NCBI GenBank assembly: GCA_963801475.1
Contig: CAWDEX010000003.1
Coordinates: 186,001-250,000 of the forward strand
Source: DAOMFB01 sp963801475
GTDB taxonomy: Bacteria > Acidobacteriota > Thermoanaerobaculia > UBA5066
DNA length: 64,000 bases
Direction of reading: 5' to 3'
The first letter of the stretch is position 1; every line of letters begins with the position of its first letter. Below the pieces are notes generated by a model, which saw only the letters and a list, made by a program, of their open reading frames with translations, did not search any database and had not been told where the DNA came from. Shown one piece after another: positions 1 through 8,126 of this stretch. Position numbers and translations under genes: made by a program.

Positions 1-42
1 GGATCGTCTCGACGGCCGCTGACGATTCGGGGGCCGGGCCCC

Positions 43-70
43 TTGACAGATCAATAAATCTAGATATATT
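43..70 (+). promoter_or_regulatory. Promoter of the arsenic operon
   Basis: A perfect -35 hexamer TTGACA lies at 43-48 and a near-consensus -10 TATATT at 65-70, 16 bp apart. The first ATG of arsR is at 78, only 7 nt past the -10, and no Shine-Dalgarno sequence can fit between them. The transcript should therefore start at or next to the start codon (leaderless). Confidence 0.75.
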
Positions 71-77
71 GATCTGT
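46..77. promoter_or_regulatory. ArsR-type operator palindrome
   Basis: A 32-bp inverted repeat centred between bases 61 and 62. The outer arms ACAGATCAATA (46-56) and TATTGATCTGT (67-77) are exact reverse complements and the core ATCTAGAT (58-65) is itself palindromic; only the pair 57/66 is mismatched. It covers the -35/-10 spacer, the -10 and the bases up to the arsR ATG. AT-rich dyads of this kind are typical ArsR/SmtB operators, so bound ArsR would block RNA polymerase (inference). Confidence 0.75.
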
Positions 78-422
78 ATGACGACGTCGCCCGTGAGGAT
101 GCGGCTGGGGAGCGACGAGGAGCTGGGGCGACTGGCCCGGCTCTTCCACGCGCTTTCGGACGAGACGCGGCTGAAGATCGTTGCGAGGCTCCTCTCGGGC
201 GAGCAGTGCGTCTGCAACCTGACGGATGCCCTCGAAGCCGGCCAGTCGCGCCTGTCGTTCCACCTGAAGACGCTCAAGGACGCCGGTCTCGTCACGGACC
301 GCCGCGACGGACGGTGGATCCACTATTCGCTCAACCACGAGGCCCTTTCCGCGGTCGGCACCGTCCTTGGCGCGATGGCGGAGAAGGCCGAGACCGTCTG
401 CGGCCGAAAGTGCTGCGGATGA
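78..422 (+). CDS. arsR: ArsR-family metalloregulatory repressor
   Basis: A 114-residue winged-helix protein of the ArsR/SmtB family, expected to repress the operon until trivalent arsenic binds. The segment GEQCVCNLTDAL carries the CxC pair of the classical ELCVCDL arsenic-binding helix. It is followed by the recognition-helix segment QSRLSFHLKTLKDAGLV and a wing (RRDGRWIHYSL). The C-terminus has three more cysteines (CGRKCCG), a possible third metal ligand. I start it at the ATG at 78; a TTG at 69 would lie inside the operator. It overlaps the first possible ATG of arsM by ATGA. It heads at least seven co-oriented genes and sits directly behind its own palindromic operator. Confidence 0.93.
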   Translation: MTTSPVRMRLGSDEELGRLARLFHALSDETRLKIVARLLSGEQCVCNLTDALEAGQSRLSFHLKTLKDAGLVTDRRDGRWIHYSLNHEALSAVGTVLGAMAEKAETVCGRKCCG

Positions 423-445
423 AGATTTCTCCGTCGGAGGACGCC

Positions 446-1312
446 ATGGCCCAGACCGGGATCAAGGAAATCGTGAAGGAGAAGTACGGCCAGGCCGCGC
501 GGCGCGTCTCGGAAGGAAAGAAGACGAGCTGCTGTGGCGGGGAGGCGGCAGCGGCCCAGTCGTCGTGCTGCTCGGGAACCGCGGCCGAGGGAATCCCGTC
601 GGCCCGTGACCCGATCACGTCGGGCCTTTACGGAGAAGGGGAACGAGCGCTTCTTCCGACCGCGGCCGTGGAGGCCTCGCTCGGCTGCGGCAACCCGACC
701 GCTCTCGCGACGCTGAAGGAGGGCGAGACGGTCCTCGATCTCGGATCGGGGGGCGGCATCGACGTCCTTCTTTCGGCACGCCGCGTCGGACCGTCGGGGA
801 AGGTCTACGGCCTCGACATGACCGACGAGATGCTGGAGCTGGCCCGGAAGAACGCCAGGGACGCCGGGGCCACGAACGTCGAGTTCCTGAAGGGAGAGCT
901 GGAGGCGATCCCCCTCCCGGAGGGCTCGGTGGACGTGATCATCTCGAACTGCGTCATCAACCTCTCGGCCGACAAGGACCGCTCCCTTCGCGAGGCGTTC
1001 CGCGTCCTGAAGCCGGGCGGGCGCTTTGCGGTCTCCGACGTCGTCGTACGGGGCGAGGTGCCCTCCGCGATCCGCCGGAGCGTCGAGCTCTGGATCGGCT
1101 GCGTGGCGGGCGCGCTGGAGGAAAAGGAGTTCGAGACGAAGCTCCGGGCCGCGGGCTTCACCGACGTCGAGATCGTGCCGACGAGGATCTACGGCGTCGA
1201 GGACGCGCGCGACTTTCTCGCCGAGGCCGGCCTCGACGTCGCGATCGCGCAGCAGGCGGACGGGAAGTTCATGAGCGCGTTCGTCCGCGCGCGGAAGCCG
1301 GCGGAGGGCTGA
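446..1312 (+). CDS. arsM: Arsenite S-adenosylmethionine methyltransferase
   Basis: A 288-residue class I SAM methyltransferase expected to methylate As(III) in the cytosol. It shows the SAM motif VLDLGSGGGIDVLL, the ArsM cysteine sites SLGCGNP and SNCVINL, and a Cys-pair-rich N-terminal segment (SCCGG, SSCCSG) that could hand over arsenite. The C-terminal half has the usual RVLKPGGRFAVSDVV. I prefer the ATG at 446 because GGAGG lies 5 nt upstream at 436-440. An in-frame ATG at 419, overlapping the arsR stop, would add 9 residues. It is followed after 7 bp by acr3. Confidence 0.93.
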   Translation: MAQTGIKEIVKEKYGQAARRVSEGKKTSCCGGEAAAAQSSCCSGTAAEGIPSARDPITSGLYGEGERALLPTAAVEASLGCGNPTALATLKEGETVLDLGSGGGIDVLLSARRVGPSGKVYGLDMTDEMLELARKNARDAGATNVEFLKGELEAIPLPEGSVDVIISNCVINLSADKDRSLREAFRVLKPGGRFAVSDVVVRGEVPSAIRRSVELWIGCVAGALEEKEFETKLRAAGFTDVEIVPTRIYGVEDARDFLAEAGLDVAIAQQADGKFMSAFVRARKPAEG

Positions 1313-1319
1313 GAGGACG

Positions 1320-2423
1320 ATGGGCGACGCGGCCCCACGAAAGCGGCTCAACTTCTTCGAGAGGTACCTGACACTCTGGGTCGGCCTCTGCATGGTCGCC
1401 GGGGTCGCAATCGGAAAGCTCCTCCCCGGAGCAACCGACGCCATCCGGAAGCTCGAGTTCGGCGAGGGCAGCCAGATCAACGTCGCGATCGCCGTCCTGA
1501 TCTGGCTGATGGTCTATCCGATGATGCTCAAGATCGACTTTACGAGCATTCTCGGCGTGCGCAAGAAGCCGAAGGGTCTTCTCGTGACGCTCTTCGTGAA
1601 CTGGCTCGTCAAGCCGTTCTCGATGGCCTTTCTCGCGTGGCTCTTCTTCAAGCACGTCTTCTCGGGCCTCATCTCGCCGGCCCTCGCCGACCAGTACATC
1701 GCCGGGGCCATCATCCTGGCGGCGGCCCCCTGCACGGCGATGGTCTTCGTCTGGTCGTACCTCACGGACGGCGACCCGGCCTACACGCTCGTCCAAGTCT
1801 CCGTGAACGACCTCATCATGCTCGTACTATTTGCCCCGATCGTCACGTTCCTCGTGAGCGGGGCAAGCAACCTGACGGTCCCATTCAAGGTCCTTCTCCT
1901 GAGCGTCCTCGTCTTCATCGTCATCCCGCTCGCCCTCGGGAGCTTCAGCCGCACGCTCCTGATCCGGACGAAGGGAATCGAGTGGTTCGAGTCGCGTTTC
2001 CTGGCGTTCTTCCACCCGATTACCGTCATGGCGCTCCTCGCGACGCTCGTCCTGATCTTTGCTTTCCAGGCCGACAACCTCCTCGGCAACTGGCTCCACG
2101 TCGTCCTGATCGCCGTACCGCTCCTGATCCAGGTCTACTTCAACTCCGGCCTCGCTTACGGCCTGATGAAGCTCCTGAACGTGCCCCATTCCATCGCGGC
2201 TCCCGGCGCGTTGATCGGCGCGAGCAACTTCTTCGAGCTGGCGGTGGCGACGGCGATCGCCCTCTACGGTCCCGGCTCGGGAGCCGCGCTCGCGACGGTC
2301 GTCGGCGTCCTCGTGGAGGTTCCGGTGATGCTCTCCGTCTGCGCCGCGTGCAACCGGACGCGCTCCTGGTTCCCGGGCACGGCCCCGCTCGCCGTCCCGA
2401 TCCCGGCAGGAGACGGGGAATGA
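1320..2423 (+). CDS. acr3: Arsenite efflux permease of the ACR3 family
   Basis: A 367-residue inner-membrane carrier with about ten hydrophobic segments, of usual length for ACR3. Family landmarks are AAPCTAMVFVWSYLTDGD, whose Cys is the conserved thiol needed for As(OH)3 transport, VSVNDLIML, and GASNFFELAVATAIALYG with the essential acidic residue. It exports As(III) produced by ArsC or taken up directly. A GAGAGG ribosome site precedes the ATG. Its stop overlaps the arsC start (ATGA), so translation is probably coupled. Confidence 0.95.
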   Translation: MGDAAPRKRLNFFERYLTLWVGLCMVAGVAIGKLLPGATDAIRKLEFGEGSQINVAIAVLIWLMVYPMMLKIDFTSILGVRKKPKGLLVTLFVNWLVKPFSMAFLAWLFFKHVFSGLISPALADQYIAGAIILAAAPCTAMVFVWSYLTDGDPAYTLVQVSVNDLIMLVLFAPIVTFLVSGASNLTVPFKVLLLSVLVFIVIPLALGSFSRTLLIRTKGIEWFESRFLAFFHPITVMALLATLVLIFAFQADNLLGNWLHVVLIAVPLLIQVYFNSGLAYGLMKLLNVPHSIAAPGALIGASNFFELAVATAIALYGPGSGAALATVVGVLVEVPVMLSVCAACNRTRSWFPGTAPLAVPIPAGDGE

Positions 2424-2848
2424 GAACGCCCGGCCTCCTCTTTCTCTGCGTCGCGAACTCGGCGCGGAGCCAGATGGCCGAAGGGCTGGCCCGGGCGCGC
2501 TTCGGCGAGTCGGTGACTGTCCAGAGCGCTGGCTCGCAGCCGTCGCGCGTCAACCCGCTTGCGATTCGCGTGCTCGCCGAGATCGGCATCGACATCACGC
2601 GCCACCGGTCGAAGTCCGTCACGGAGATTGACCCGGCGACCGTGGACGTCGTAGTCACGCTGTGCGCGGACGAGGTCTGCCCGGTCTTTCTCGGGAATGC
2701 GCGGCGACTCCACTGGCCGCTCCCCGATCCGGCGGCGGTGGAGGGGACTGGCGATGAGCGGCTGGGGGCGTTCCGGCGCGTCCGGGACGAGATCGCGCGG
2801 CGGGTCGACTCCCTCGACGTGCACCGCGCGGAAAGGACGGTTCCATGA
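2420..2848 (+). CDS. arsC: Arsenate reductase, LMW-phosphatase (thioredoxin-coupled) type
   Basis: A 142-residue protein with the low-molecular-weight phosphatase fold. The P-loop CVANSARSQMAEG starts at Cys10 (CX5R). The redox relay cysteines are Cys82 and Cys87 in TLCADEVCPVF, the spacing expected for thioredoxin-dependent ArsC of the S. aureus pI258 class. It reduces As(V) to As(III) for ArsM and ACR3. The start overlaps the acr3 stop by ATGA, and its stop overlaps the next start in the same way. The CxxC protein encoded immediately downstream could be its electron donor (inference). Confidence 0.95.
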   Translation: MRTPGLLFLCVANSARSQMAEGLARARFGESVTVQSAGSQPSRVNPLAIRVLAEIGIDITRHRSKSVTEIDPATVDVVVTLCADEVCPVFLGNARRLHWPLPDPAAVEGTGDERLGAFRRVRDEIARRVDSLDVHRAERTVP

Positions 2849-3099
2849 GCGAGTCTCCGCGGAAGAAGATCGAGATCCTCGGGCCGGGGTGCGTCCGCTG
2901 CAAGGAGACGTACCGGGTCGTCCAGCACGTCGTCGAAACGGAGCACCTCGAAGCCGACGTCGAAAAGGTCGAGTCGATGGACCGGATGATCGAGCTGGGG
3001 CTCCTCGCGACGCCGGGCGTCGCCGTCGACGGGAAGGTCGTCTTCTCGGGGCGGATCCCGAAGGCGGAGGAGATTCGAAAGATTCTCACGGGCGCGTGA
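2845..3099 (+). CDS. Small thioredoxin-fold CxxC protein (possible ArsE-like)
   Basis: An 84-residue cytosolic mini-thioredoxin of the redox-active-disulfide-protein-2 type. The active site GPGCVRC has Cys16 and Cys19 after the first strand. The cis-Pro motif is LLATPGVAVDGKVVFSG and the final helix PKAEEIRKILTG. Such proteins often sit beside PF03773 permeases and arsenic genes. With ArsF- and ArsG-like genes downstream it may correspond to ArsE of the aromatic-arsenical system. That identification rests on position and fold only; a general reductant for ArsC is the alternative. Confidence 0.7.
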   Translation: MSESPRKKIEILGPGCVRCKETYRVVQHVVETEHLEADVEKVESMDRMIELGLLATPGVAVDGKVVFSGRIPKAEEIRKILTGA

Positions 3100-3118
3100 T
3101 CGGACCGGAGCCTGTCCG

Positions 3119-4306
3119 ATGAAGGAACGGACGAAGCTCCTCCTGATCGTCGGGGTCTTCCTCGGCGCCTACTTCCTGCCGATCGAGAGCAGCCGCGTGC
3201 AGCGTGCGCTCCCGGAGGGGTTCGTCCTCCTCCGCAGCTACGCCCGCGAGCACGTTCTCCTCTGTCTCGTCCCGGCGTTCTTCATTGCCGGTGCCATCGG
3301 CCAGTTCGTAAGCCAGGGAGCCGTGATGAAGTACCTCGGGTCGACCGCGAAGCGGCCCGTTGCTTATGGCGTCGGAGCTGGCTCCGGTGCGATCCTCGCC
3401 GTATGTTCCTGTACGGTCCTGCCCCTCTTCTCGAGCATCTACCGCCGCGGGGCGGGGCTCGGACCGGCCACGGCCTTCCTCTACTCCGGCCCCGCGATCA
3501 ACGTCCTGGCCATGATCCTGACGGCCCGGGTCCTCGGACTCGAGCTGGGTCTTGCGCGCGCCATCGGTGCCGTCGCGTTTGCCGTCGTCATCGGCCTGAT
3601 CATGGCCGTGCTCTTCCGAAAGGAGGAGGCGGAGCGGGTGAGGAACGGCCCGGACCCGTTCGCGGCGGCGGGAACCGCCGATGACGGGCGGGGCCGCGAG
3701 GGGTGGCAGGACGCCTCCTTCCTCGCCTCGATGATCGCGATCCTCGTCTTCGCGAACTGGGGCGCTTCGAACCAAGAGGTCGGGTTCTTTTCGACGGTCT
3801 ACCAGGTCCACTGGTACCTTGCGGGTGCCGCGCTCGCGTCTCTCGTCTGGATGATGGTCCGCTGGTACGACCGCGAGGAGCTCAGGGCCTGGGTCCTCGC
3901 GACCTGGGAGTTTGCCAAGCAGATCCTGCCGCTCCTCCTCGGAGGCGTCCTCGTCGCCGGATGGCTCATGGGTCGCCCCGGTCACGACTCGGGGCTCATT
4001 CCGGATTCCTGGATCGTCAGGGCCGTCGGAGGAAACGCCTTCGCCGCGAACCTTCTCGCCTCCGTCGCGGGCGCGTTCATGTACTTCGCCACGCTCACGG
4101 AGATCCCGATCCTCCAGGGGCTTCTCGGCTCCGGGATGGGTAAAGGCCCGGCCCTCGCACTCCTTCTCGCCGGCCCGGCGCTCTCCCTGCCGAGCATGCT
4201 CGTCATCAACTCGTACCTCGGCTTCAAGAAGACTGTCGCCTACGTCAGCCTCGTCATCGTTATGTCCACCGTAACGGGACTCGTGTTCGGAGCACTCACC
4301 TCATGA
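3119..4306 (+). CDS. Permease of the PF03773 (YraQ/ArsP-like) family
   Basis: A 395-residue multi-pass membrane protein with two homologous halves of about four helices each. The first half carries AVCSCTVLPLFSSIYRRG and YSGPAINVLAMI, the second ATLTEIPILQGLLGSGMGKG and LLAGPALSLPSMLVI, the classic permease motif pair. Family members include ArsP, which exports trivalent organoarsenicals. Its place between a CxxC protein and ArsF suggests export of methyl- or aryl-arsenicals, but the substrate cannot be read from sequence. Its stop overlaps the next start (ATGA). Confidence 0.85.
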   Translation: MKERTKLLLIVGVFLGAYFLPIESSRVQRALPEGFVLLRSYAREHVLLCLVPAFFIAGAIGQFVSQGAVMKYLGSTAKRPVAYGVGAGSGAILAVCSCTVLPLFSSIYRRGAGLGPATAFLYSGPAINVLAMILTARVLGLELGLARAIGAVAFAVVIGLIMAVLFRKEEAERVRNGPDPFAAAGTADDGRGREGWQDASFLASMIAILVFANWGASNQEVGFFSTVYQVHWYLAGAALASLVWMMVRWYDREELRAWVLATWEFAKQILPLLLGGVLVAGWLMGRPGHDSGLIPDSWIVRAVGGNAFAANLLASVAGAFMYFATLTEIPILQGLLGSGMGKGPALALLLAGPALSLPSMLVINSYLGFKKTVAYVSLVIVMSTVTGLVFGALTS

Positions 4307-4959
4307 CGATCGACCGCAGACACCTCGTATCCGGAGTTCTCCTCGCCTTCGTCGCCGTCACGACCGGCACCCTCGCGGTCAAAGAGACACGACACGCGCG
4401 TGCCGTCGCCGCGGCAGAGGCCGTCCAGACGGCGGCCCCGCAGCCGCCGCTGCCGGCCGTTCCCGCGCCGATCGCGGCGAACGCCCCGCCGAGATCGCCC
4501 GGCGCGGACGAGGCCTCCACCGCCGCCCCATCGCCCGCACCCCCGAACGTGACGCGCACGACGTCCCCCGCCCCGAAAGCGACCGCTCCGGCCGCGGTCG
4601 GCCCGAAGTCGGACCGCGAGCCTGCGACGATCTACGTGACCTATTTCCACACGACGGCCCGCTGTGTGTCGTGCCTGAAGATCGAGGACTTCACGAACGC
4701 GACGATGACGATGAGCTTCGCCGGGCCCATCGCGGAGAAGCGCATTGTCTGGCGCGTCTTGAACGTGGACAGGCCGGAGAACAATCACTTCGTGAAGGAC
4801 TACGGCCTCTACACGAAGTCGGTCGTCGTCTCCGAGGTGAAAAACGGCCGCGAGATCCGCTGGAAGAACCTCGACCAGGTCTGGCAGCTCCTTCGGGACC
4901 CCGAGGCTTTCCAGGGATACGTCGAACGGGAGGTCCGGGCCTTTCTGGAGAGCGCGTGA
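4303..4959 (+). CDS. arsF: ArsF-family protein (nitrophenyl-arsenical reductase subunit family)
   Basis: A 218-residue exported or membrane-anchored protein. There is one hydrophobic N-terminal segment (about residues 8-24), a low-complexity Pro/Ala linker (about 40-100), then a thioredoxin-like domain opening with TIYVTYFHTTARCVSCLK (CxxC). It resembles the ArsF family of the arsEFG cluster reported to reduce nitro-aromatic arsenicals. Here it lies next to a small CxxC protein and an ArsG-like permease. Function in this organism is inferred from family and neighbours. The ATG overlaps the permease stop, and the gene ends in a GTGA overlap with arsG. Confidence 0.75.
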   Translation: MTIDRRHLVSGVLLAFVAVTTGTLAVKETRHARAVAAAEAVQTAAPQPPLPAVPAPIAANAPPRSPGADEASTAAPSPAPPNVTRTTSPAPKATAPAAVGPKSDREPATIYVTYFHTTARCVSCLKIEDFTNATMTMSFAGPIAEKRIVWRVLNVDRPENNHFVKDYGLYTKSVVVSEVKNGREIRWKNLDQVWQLLRDPEAFQGYVEREVRAFLESA

Positions 4960-5647
4960 ACGCGGAATGGATAACGGCGGTGGGCGACGGCGCTCTGGCT
5001 GGGAGTCCTGACGTCGGTCAGCCCGTGCCCCCTGGCGACGAACGTCGCCGCTCTCTCATTCCTCGCCCGGCAGGTTGGCAGCCCCTCTCGCGTCCTGGCG
5101 TCCGCATTGACGTACACGGTCGGCCGCGCCTTGGCGTATACCGCCGTTGGCGCCGTGACGGTACTCGGACTGCTCTCGGTACCCGGGCTCTCCCAGTTTC
5201 TTCAGCGGCACCTCAACCAGATTCTCGGACCCCTTCTCGTGCTGGTCGGGATGCACCTCCTGGGTCTTATCAACTTCGGCTTCTCCACCCGAGCGGGCAA
5301 TGAATCGCTCCACAGGCGGGTGGCCGAACGCGGCCCATGGGGGGCGCTTCTTCTGGGCATGCTCTTCGCGCTCTCGTTTTGCCCCGTCTCGGCCGCGTTG
5401 TACTTCGGGAGCCTTCTCCCGCTGTCGATACGGTTCGGCTCTCGCGTCGTACTTCCAGGTCTCTACGGGGTCGGCACGGCCTCTACCGGTCGTCCTGATC
5501 GTCATCGCAGGAACATTCGGGATGCAGGCGTCACGGTATGCCATGTCGCGGACGGCAGCGATCGAACGCTGGGCACGCCCGGCGACGGGAGTTGTTTTGG
5601 TCGGCGTCGGCATCTATCTGTCGGTACGGTTCGTTTTCCTTGCCTGA
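4956..5647 (+). CDS. arsG: ArsG-family / CcdA-like permease, frame broken twice
   Basis: A polytopic membrane protein in the DsbD/CcdA-like fold, matching the ArsG family of trivalent aromatic-arsenical efflux permeases. Landmarks are TSVSPCPLATNVAALS in the first repeat and LSFCPVSAALYFGSLLPL in the second, each with the Cys-Pro pair. The GTG start overlaps the arsF stop. The reading frame changes near 4985 (before ALWLGVLTS) and again near 5490 (after YGVGTA, before LPVVLIVIAG). The homologous text is continuous apart from single-base slips. This is either sequencing error or a recent pseudogene. Confidence 0.7.
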
Positions 5648-5660
5648 GGTCTCGAAGGAG

Positions 5661-5927
5661 ATGAACGCCAAAACGCCCGCGGCCGTGGTGTCGCTCGCAA
5701 CATCGTTCGGCCTGACGGCAGAGGAAGCCGAGACCGGTCCCGGTGCGATGGCCCACGGGGCGATACGTCTTCTCCTCGAGATCGGACTCCCGTTCGCGGA
5801 GGTGGAGGACACGGTTCCCGTCAAGCCCCTCGCCGAGGACGCGCCGGCGATTGCGAATGCCTATCGGACGCGCCTCACGCCGCTTTACCGAAAGCTGACA
5901 GGGAAGCCCAACGCCGTGACGTCCTGA
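5661..5927 (+). CDS. Small hypothetical protein of the ars operon
   Basis: An 88-residue, probably cytosolic helical protein with no family I recognise. The ATG at 5661 is preceded by a good ribosome site (GAAGGAG). It begins MNAKTPAAVVSLATSFGLTA and has no cysteine, so direct metal binding is unlikely. It is the last co-oriented gene of the arsenic operon, 13 bp after arsG. A role in arsenic handling is suggested by position only. Confidence 0.55.
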   Translation: MNAKTPAAVVSLATSFGLTAEEAETGPGAMAHGAIRLLLEIGLPFAEVEDTVPVKPLAEDAPAIANAYRTRLTPLYRKLTGKPNAVTS

Positions 5928-6025
5928 TCCCGTGGCGCCCGGAGGCGCCGTGTCGGGGCCGAACGCCTCGGGCGTCTCGTTGCCGGAAATCGAGCGATCC
6001 GCTTGATGCGTTTCTCGAGGTCCGC

Positions 6026-6506
6026 CTACTTCTTCCAGATCTCGAAAGTGAGCTTCATCTCCTGGCCAGCTTGTACCGGTGCGTCTTCATCTTCATGCCG
6101 AACCGGTTCGTGTCGCCGACCTTCCCCTTGTCGAGGGTGCGCGTCGCGTCGTCCTTCGGCCCACGGCCTCCCGCCGTCCGGATCGAGGATGGTGACGGCG
6201 TACTGGCAGTGGTACTTCGAGGCTTCCTTGCTCGTGTACGTGAAGACGACCCACATCGTCTTCGTGTCGTTCAGGTCCTTCTCGCTCTTCCGGACGTCTT
6301 CCGCATCGGGCCAGTTCTTGATTTCGACGGACTCGATCGTGACGTCGTCGACCTTCGATGTCGATCTTCTGCGAGCCCGGCTTGAAGGGGAGCGTCCGTT
6401 CGAACTTCTCGACGTTCGCGGCCCGGCGGCGCAGCCGGAGCCGCGGCGGCCGCGAGAACGAGGACGACGGCGAAGCGGGATGCCGAAGGCGATGGATGCG
6501 CTTCAT
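6026..6506 (-). pseudogene. Exported hypothetical protein, multiply frameshifted
   Basis: Pieces of one protein are spread over all three minus-strand frames. They are a start MKRIHRLRHPAS at 6506, a signal-peptide core FAVVLVLAAAAAPAA, then KFERTLPFKPGSQKIDIEG, IESVEIKNWPDAEDVRKSEK, MWVVFTYTSKEASKYHCQYA and finally EMKLTFEIWKK before a TAG at 6026-6028. At least four small indels are needed to join them. The order and plausible beta-rich text suggest a roughly 150-residue periplasmic protein. It could be a real pseudogene or intact in the organism. I do not recognise the family. Confidence 0.5.
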
Positions 6507-6539
6507 CTGAGGCCTCCATACCCGGAGCGGCTTGATGAT

Positions 6540-7471
6540 CTAGGCCCGGCCTTCGGGCCGGCGCCGCCGAGAGCTTCTCGTAGAGCGTCAGGAGGGCCTG
6601 CGTCCCGTCCTCGCCGCGCCCTTCCGCCTCGAGGGCGGAGAGGAGCTGGTGGACGAGGGCGACCCCGGGCAGCGGCACGCCGCGCGCGCGGGCGCTCGCA
6701 AGGACGATGGCGAGGTCCTTCTGCTGGTGCTTGACGGCGAACGCCGGCTTGAAGTCCCGGTCGATCATCTTCTTCCCGAGGACCTCGAGCGCCCACGAGG
6801 TGGCCGCGCCGGCCGTCAGCGCCTCGTGGAGCGCGGGGAGCGGAAGCCCCGCCCGGCTCGCGAAGGCGATCCCCTCCGCGACGGCGATCAGGTTTCCGGC
6901 GACGATGATCTGGTTGACCGCCTTGCCGAGCTGGCCCGCGCCCGAGGGCCCGAGGTGCGTCAAGCCGCTTCCCCATCGCGAGGAAGACCGGCCGGGCCTT
7001 TTCGAGGCCCGTCGCCTCGCCGCCGACGAAGAAGGTGAGCGTTCCCTCGACCGCTCCCTTCTGTCCGCCGGAGACCGGGGCGTCGAGGAACGTGATTCCC
7101 TTCCCGGCGAGCCGGGAGGCTACGCCACGGGCCCGCTCGGCGGCGATCGTCGAGCAGTCGATGGCGACGGAGCCCGGCGCGGCCGAGGCGATCGTTCCGC
7201 TCTCTCCGAGATGAACCTCCTCGACCTCCGGCGCGTCGGGAACGCAGGAGACGACGACATCCGCTCCCCGGGCCGCCTCGGCGGGCGTCCGCGCCGCACG
7301 GACGTCGTGGCCGGCGTCCGCCAGTTCCTTCGCCAGCGTCCGGGCCTTCTCGAAGGTACGGGTGGCGAGAGCGAGAGGGAAGCCGGCCTTGGCGATGTTC
7401 CGGGCCATTCCCTGGCCCATCGTGCCGAGGCCGACGAAGGCGACGCGGAGGGAAGAAGGGTTCGCACTCAT
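6540..7471 (-). CDS. 3-hydroxyisobutyrate dehydrogenase-like NAD(P) oxidoreductase, frameshifted
   Basis: A beta-hydroxyacid dehydrogenase (GarR/MmsB family). The N-terminal Rossmann motif is VAFVGLGTMGQGMARNIAKAG, DAPVSGG is the substrate loop, and GAGQLGKAVNQIIVAGN holds the catalytic Lys. The first roughly 170 residues and the helical C-terminal domain are in different frames, with the slip near 6960. A second slip near 6560 would bring in a TAG at 6540-6542. The total of about 300 residues matches the family. A minus-strand AAGACT lies 9 nt before the ATG. Substrate is not predictable. Confidence 0.75.
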
Positions 7472-7547
7472 GGCGGGCGGAGTCTTTCGCGGCGCCTCGG
7501 CGAGGTCAACCGCGACGTCTGCTCAGACCCTGAGCTAAAATTCCGTC

Positions 7548-8126
7548 GTGCAACCCGGAAGGGAGCGGGCACTTGCGGCGGCGGGGTCCGGGGTGTTCCT
7601 TCTCGTTGCTGCTTCCTACGTTCCGCTGGCGCGCTATTTTCACTACGCGACTCTCGGCGGATCGGGCCGCGGCACGGCGCTTTTCGCGATTGTCCCGGCA
7701 GCGCTGGCGGCGGCGCTTCTCTACGAGCGGGCTGTCCGCGGCACGCTTTACGGAGCTCTCGGAAAGCGGCTCCCCACGGGCGTGGCGGCTCCTGTCGTGG
7801 CCTTACTCGGAGCGGCTCTCCCGGCGTTCCTCCGGCTCGAGCTCCTGCCGCGCAGCACCGCGTCCCTCACCGTCCTCGTCTGGCACGCGTTCCTCGTCGA
7901 GGCGGGACTGGGCCTCGCCCTCTGCCTGCTCGCCCTCGGAGCGGGGAGCGCCGTCCCGGGCGGCGTGGCCTACGGGATCCTCTGGGCCCTCCGCTTCGGT
8001 GTCGGCCTCACCTTCGTGGGAGGCGTCGTGCCTCTGATGGAGCTGGCGGCGGCCTGGGCCGCGCCGGTTGCCGTGGCGATCGTCCTGACGCGACCGCTCG
8101 CCCCGTACCGCGAGGAGCTCCTTTGA
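7548..8126 (+). CDS. Hypothetical integral membrane protein
   Basis: A 192-residue hydrophobic protein with about five or six membrane segments and very short loops. No family is recognised and there is no obvious catalytic motif. It is a GTG start with the -10-like TAAAAT at 7536-7541, 6 nt upstream, and no Shine-Dalgarno, fitting the leaderless pattern seen across the window. Its TGA overlaps the ATG of the SprT-like gene (TGATG), so the two are probably co-translated. Confidence 0.7.
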   Translation: MQPGRERALAAAGSGVFLLVAASYVPLARYFHYATLGGSGRGTALFAIVPAALAAALLYERAVRGTLYGALGKRLPTGVAAPVVALLGAALPAFLRLELLPRSTASLTVLVWHAFLVEAGLGLALCLLALGAGSAVPGGVAYGILWALRFGVGLTFVGGVVPLMELAAAWAAPVAVAIVLTRPLAPYREELL

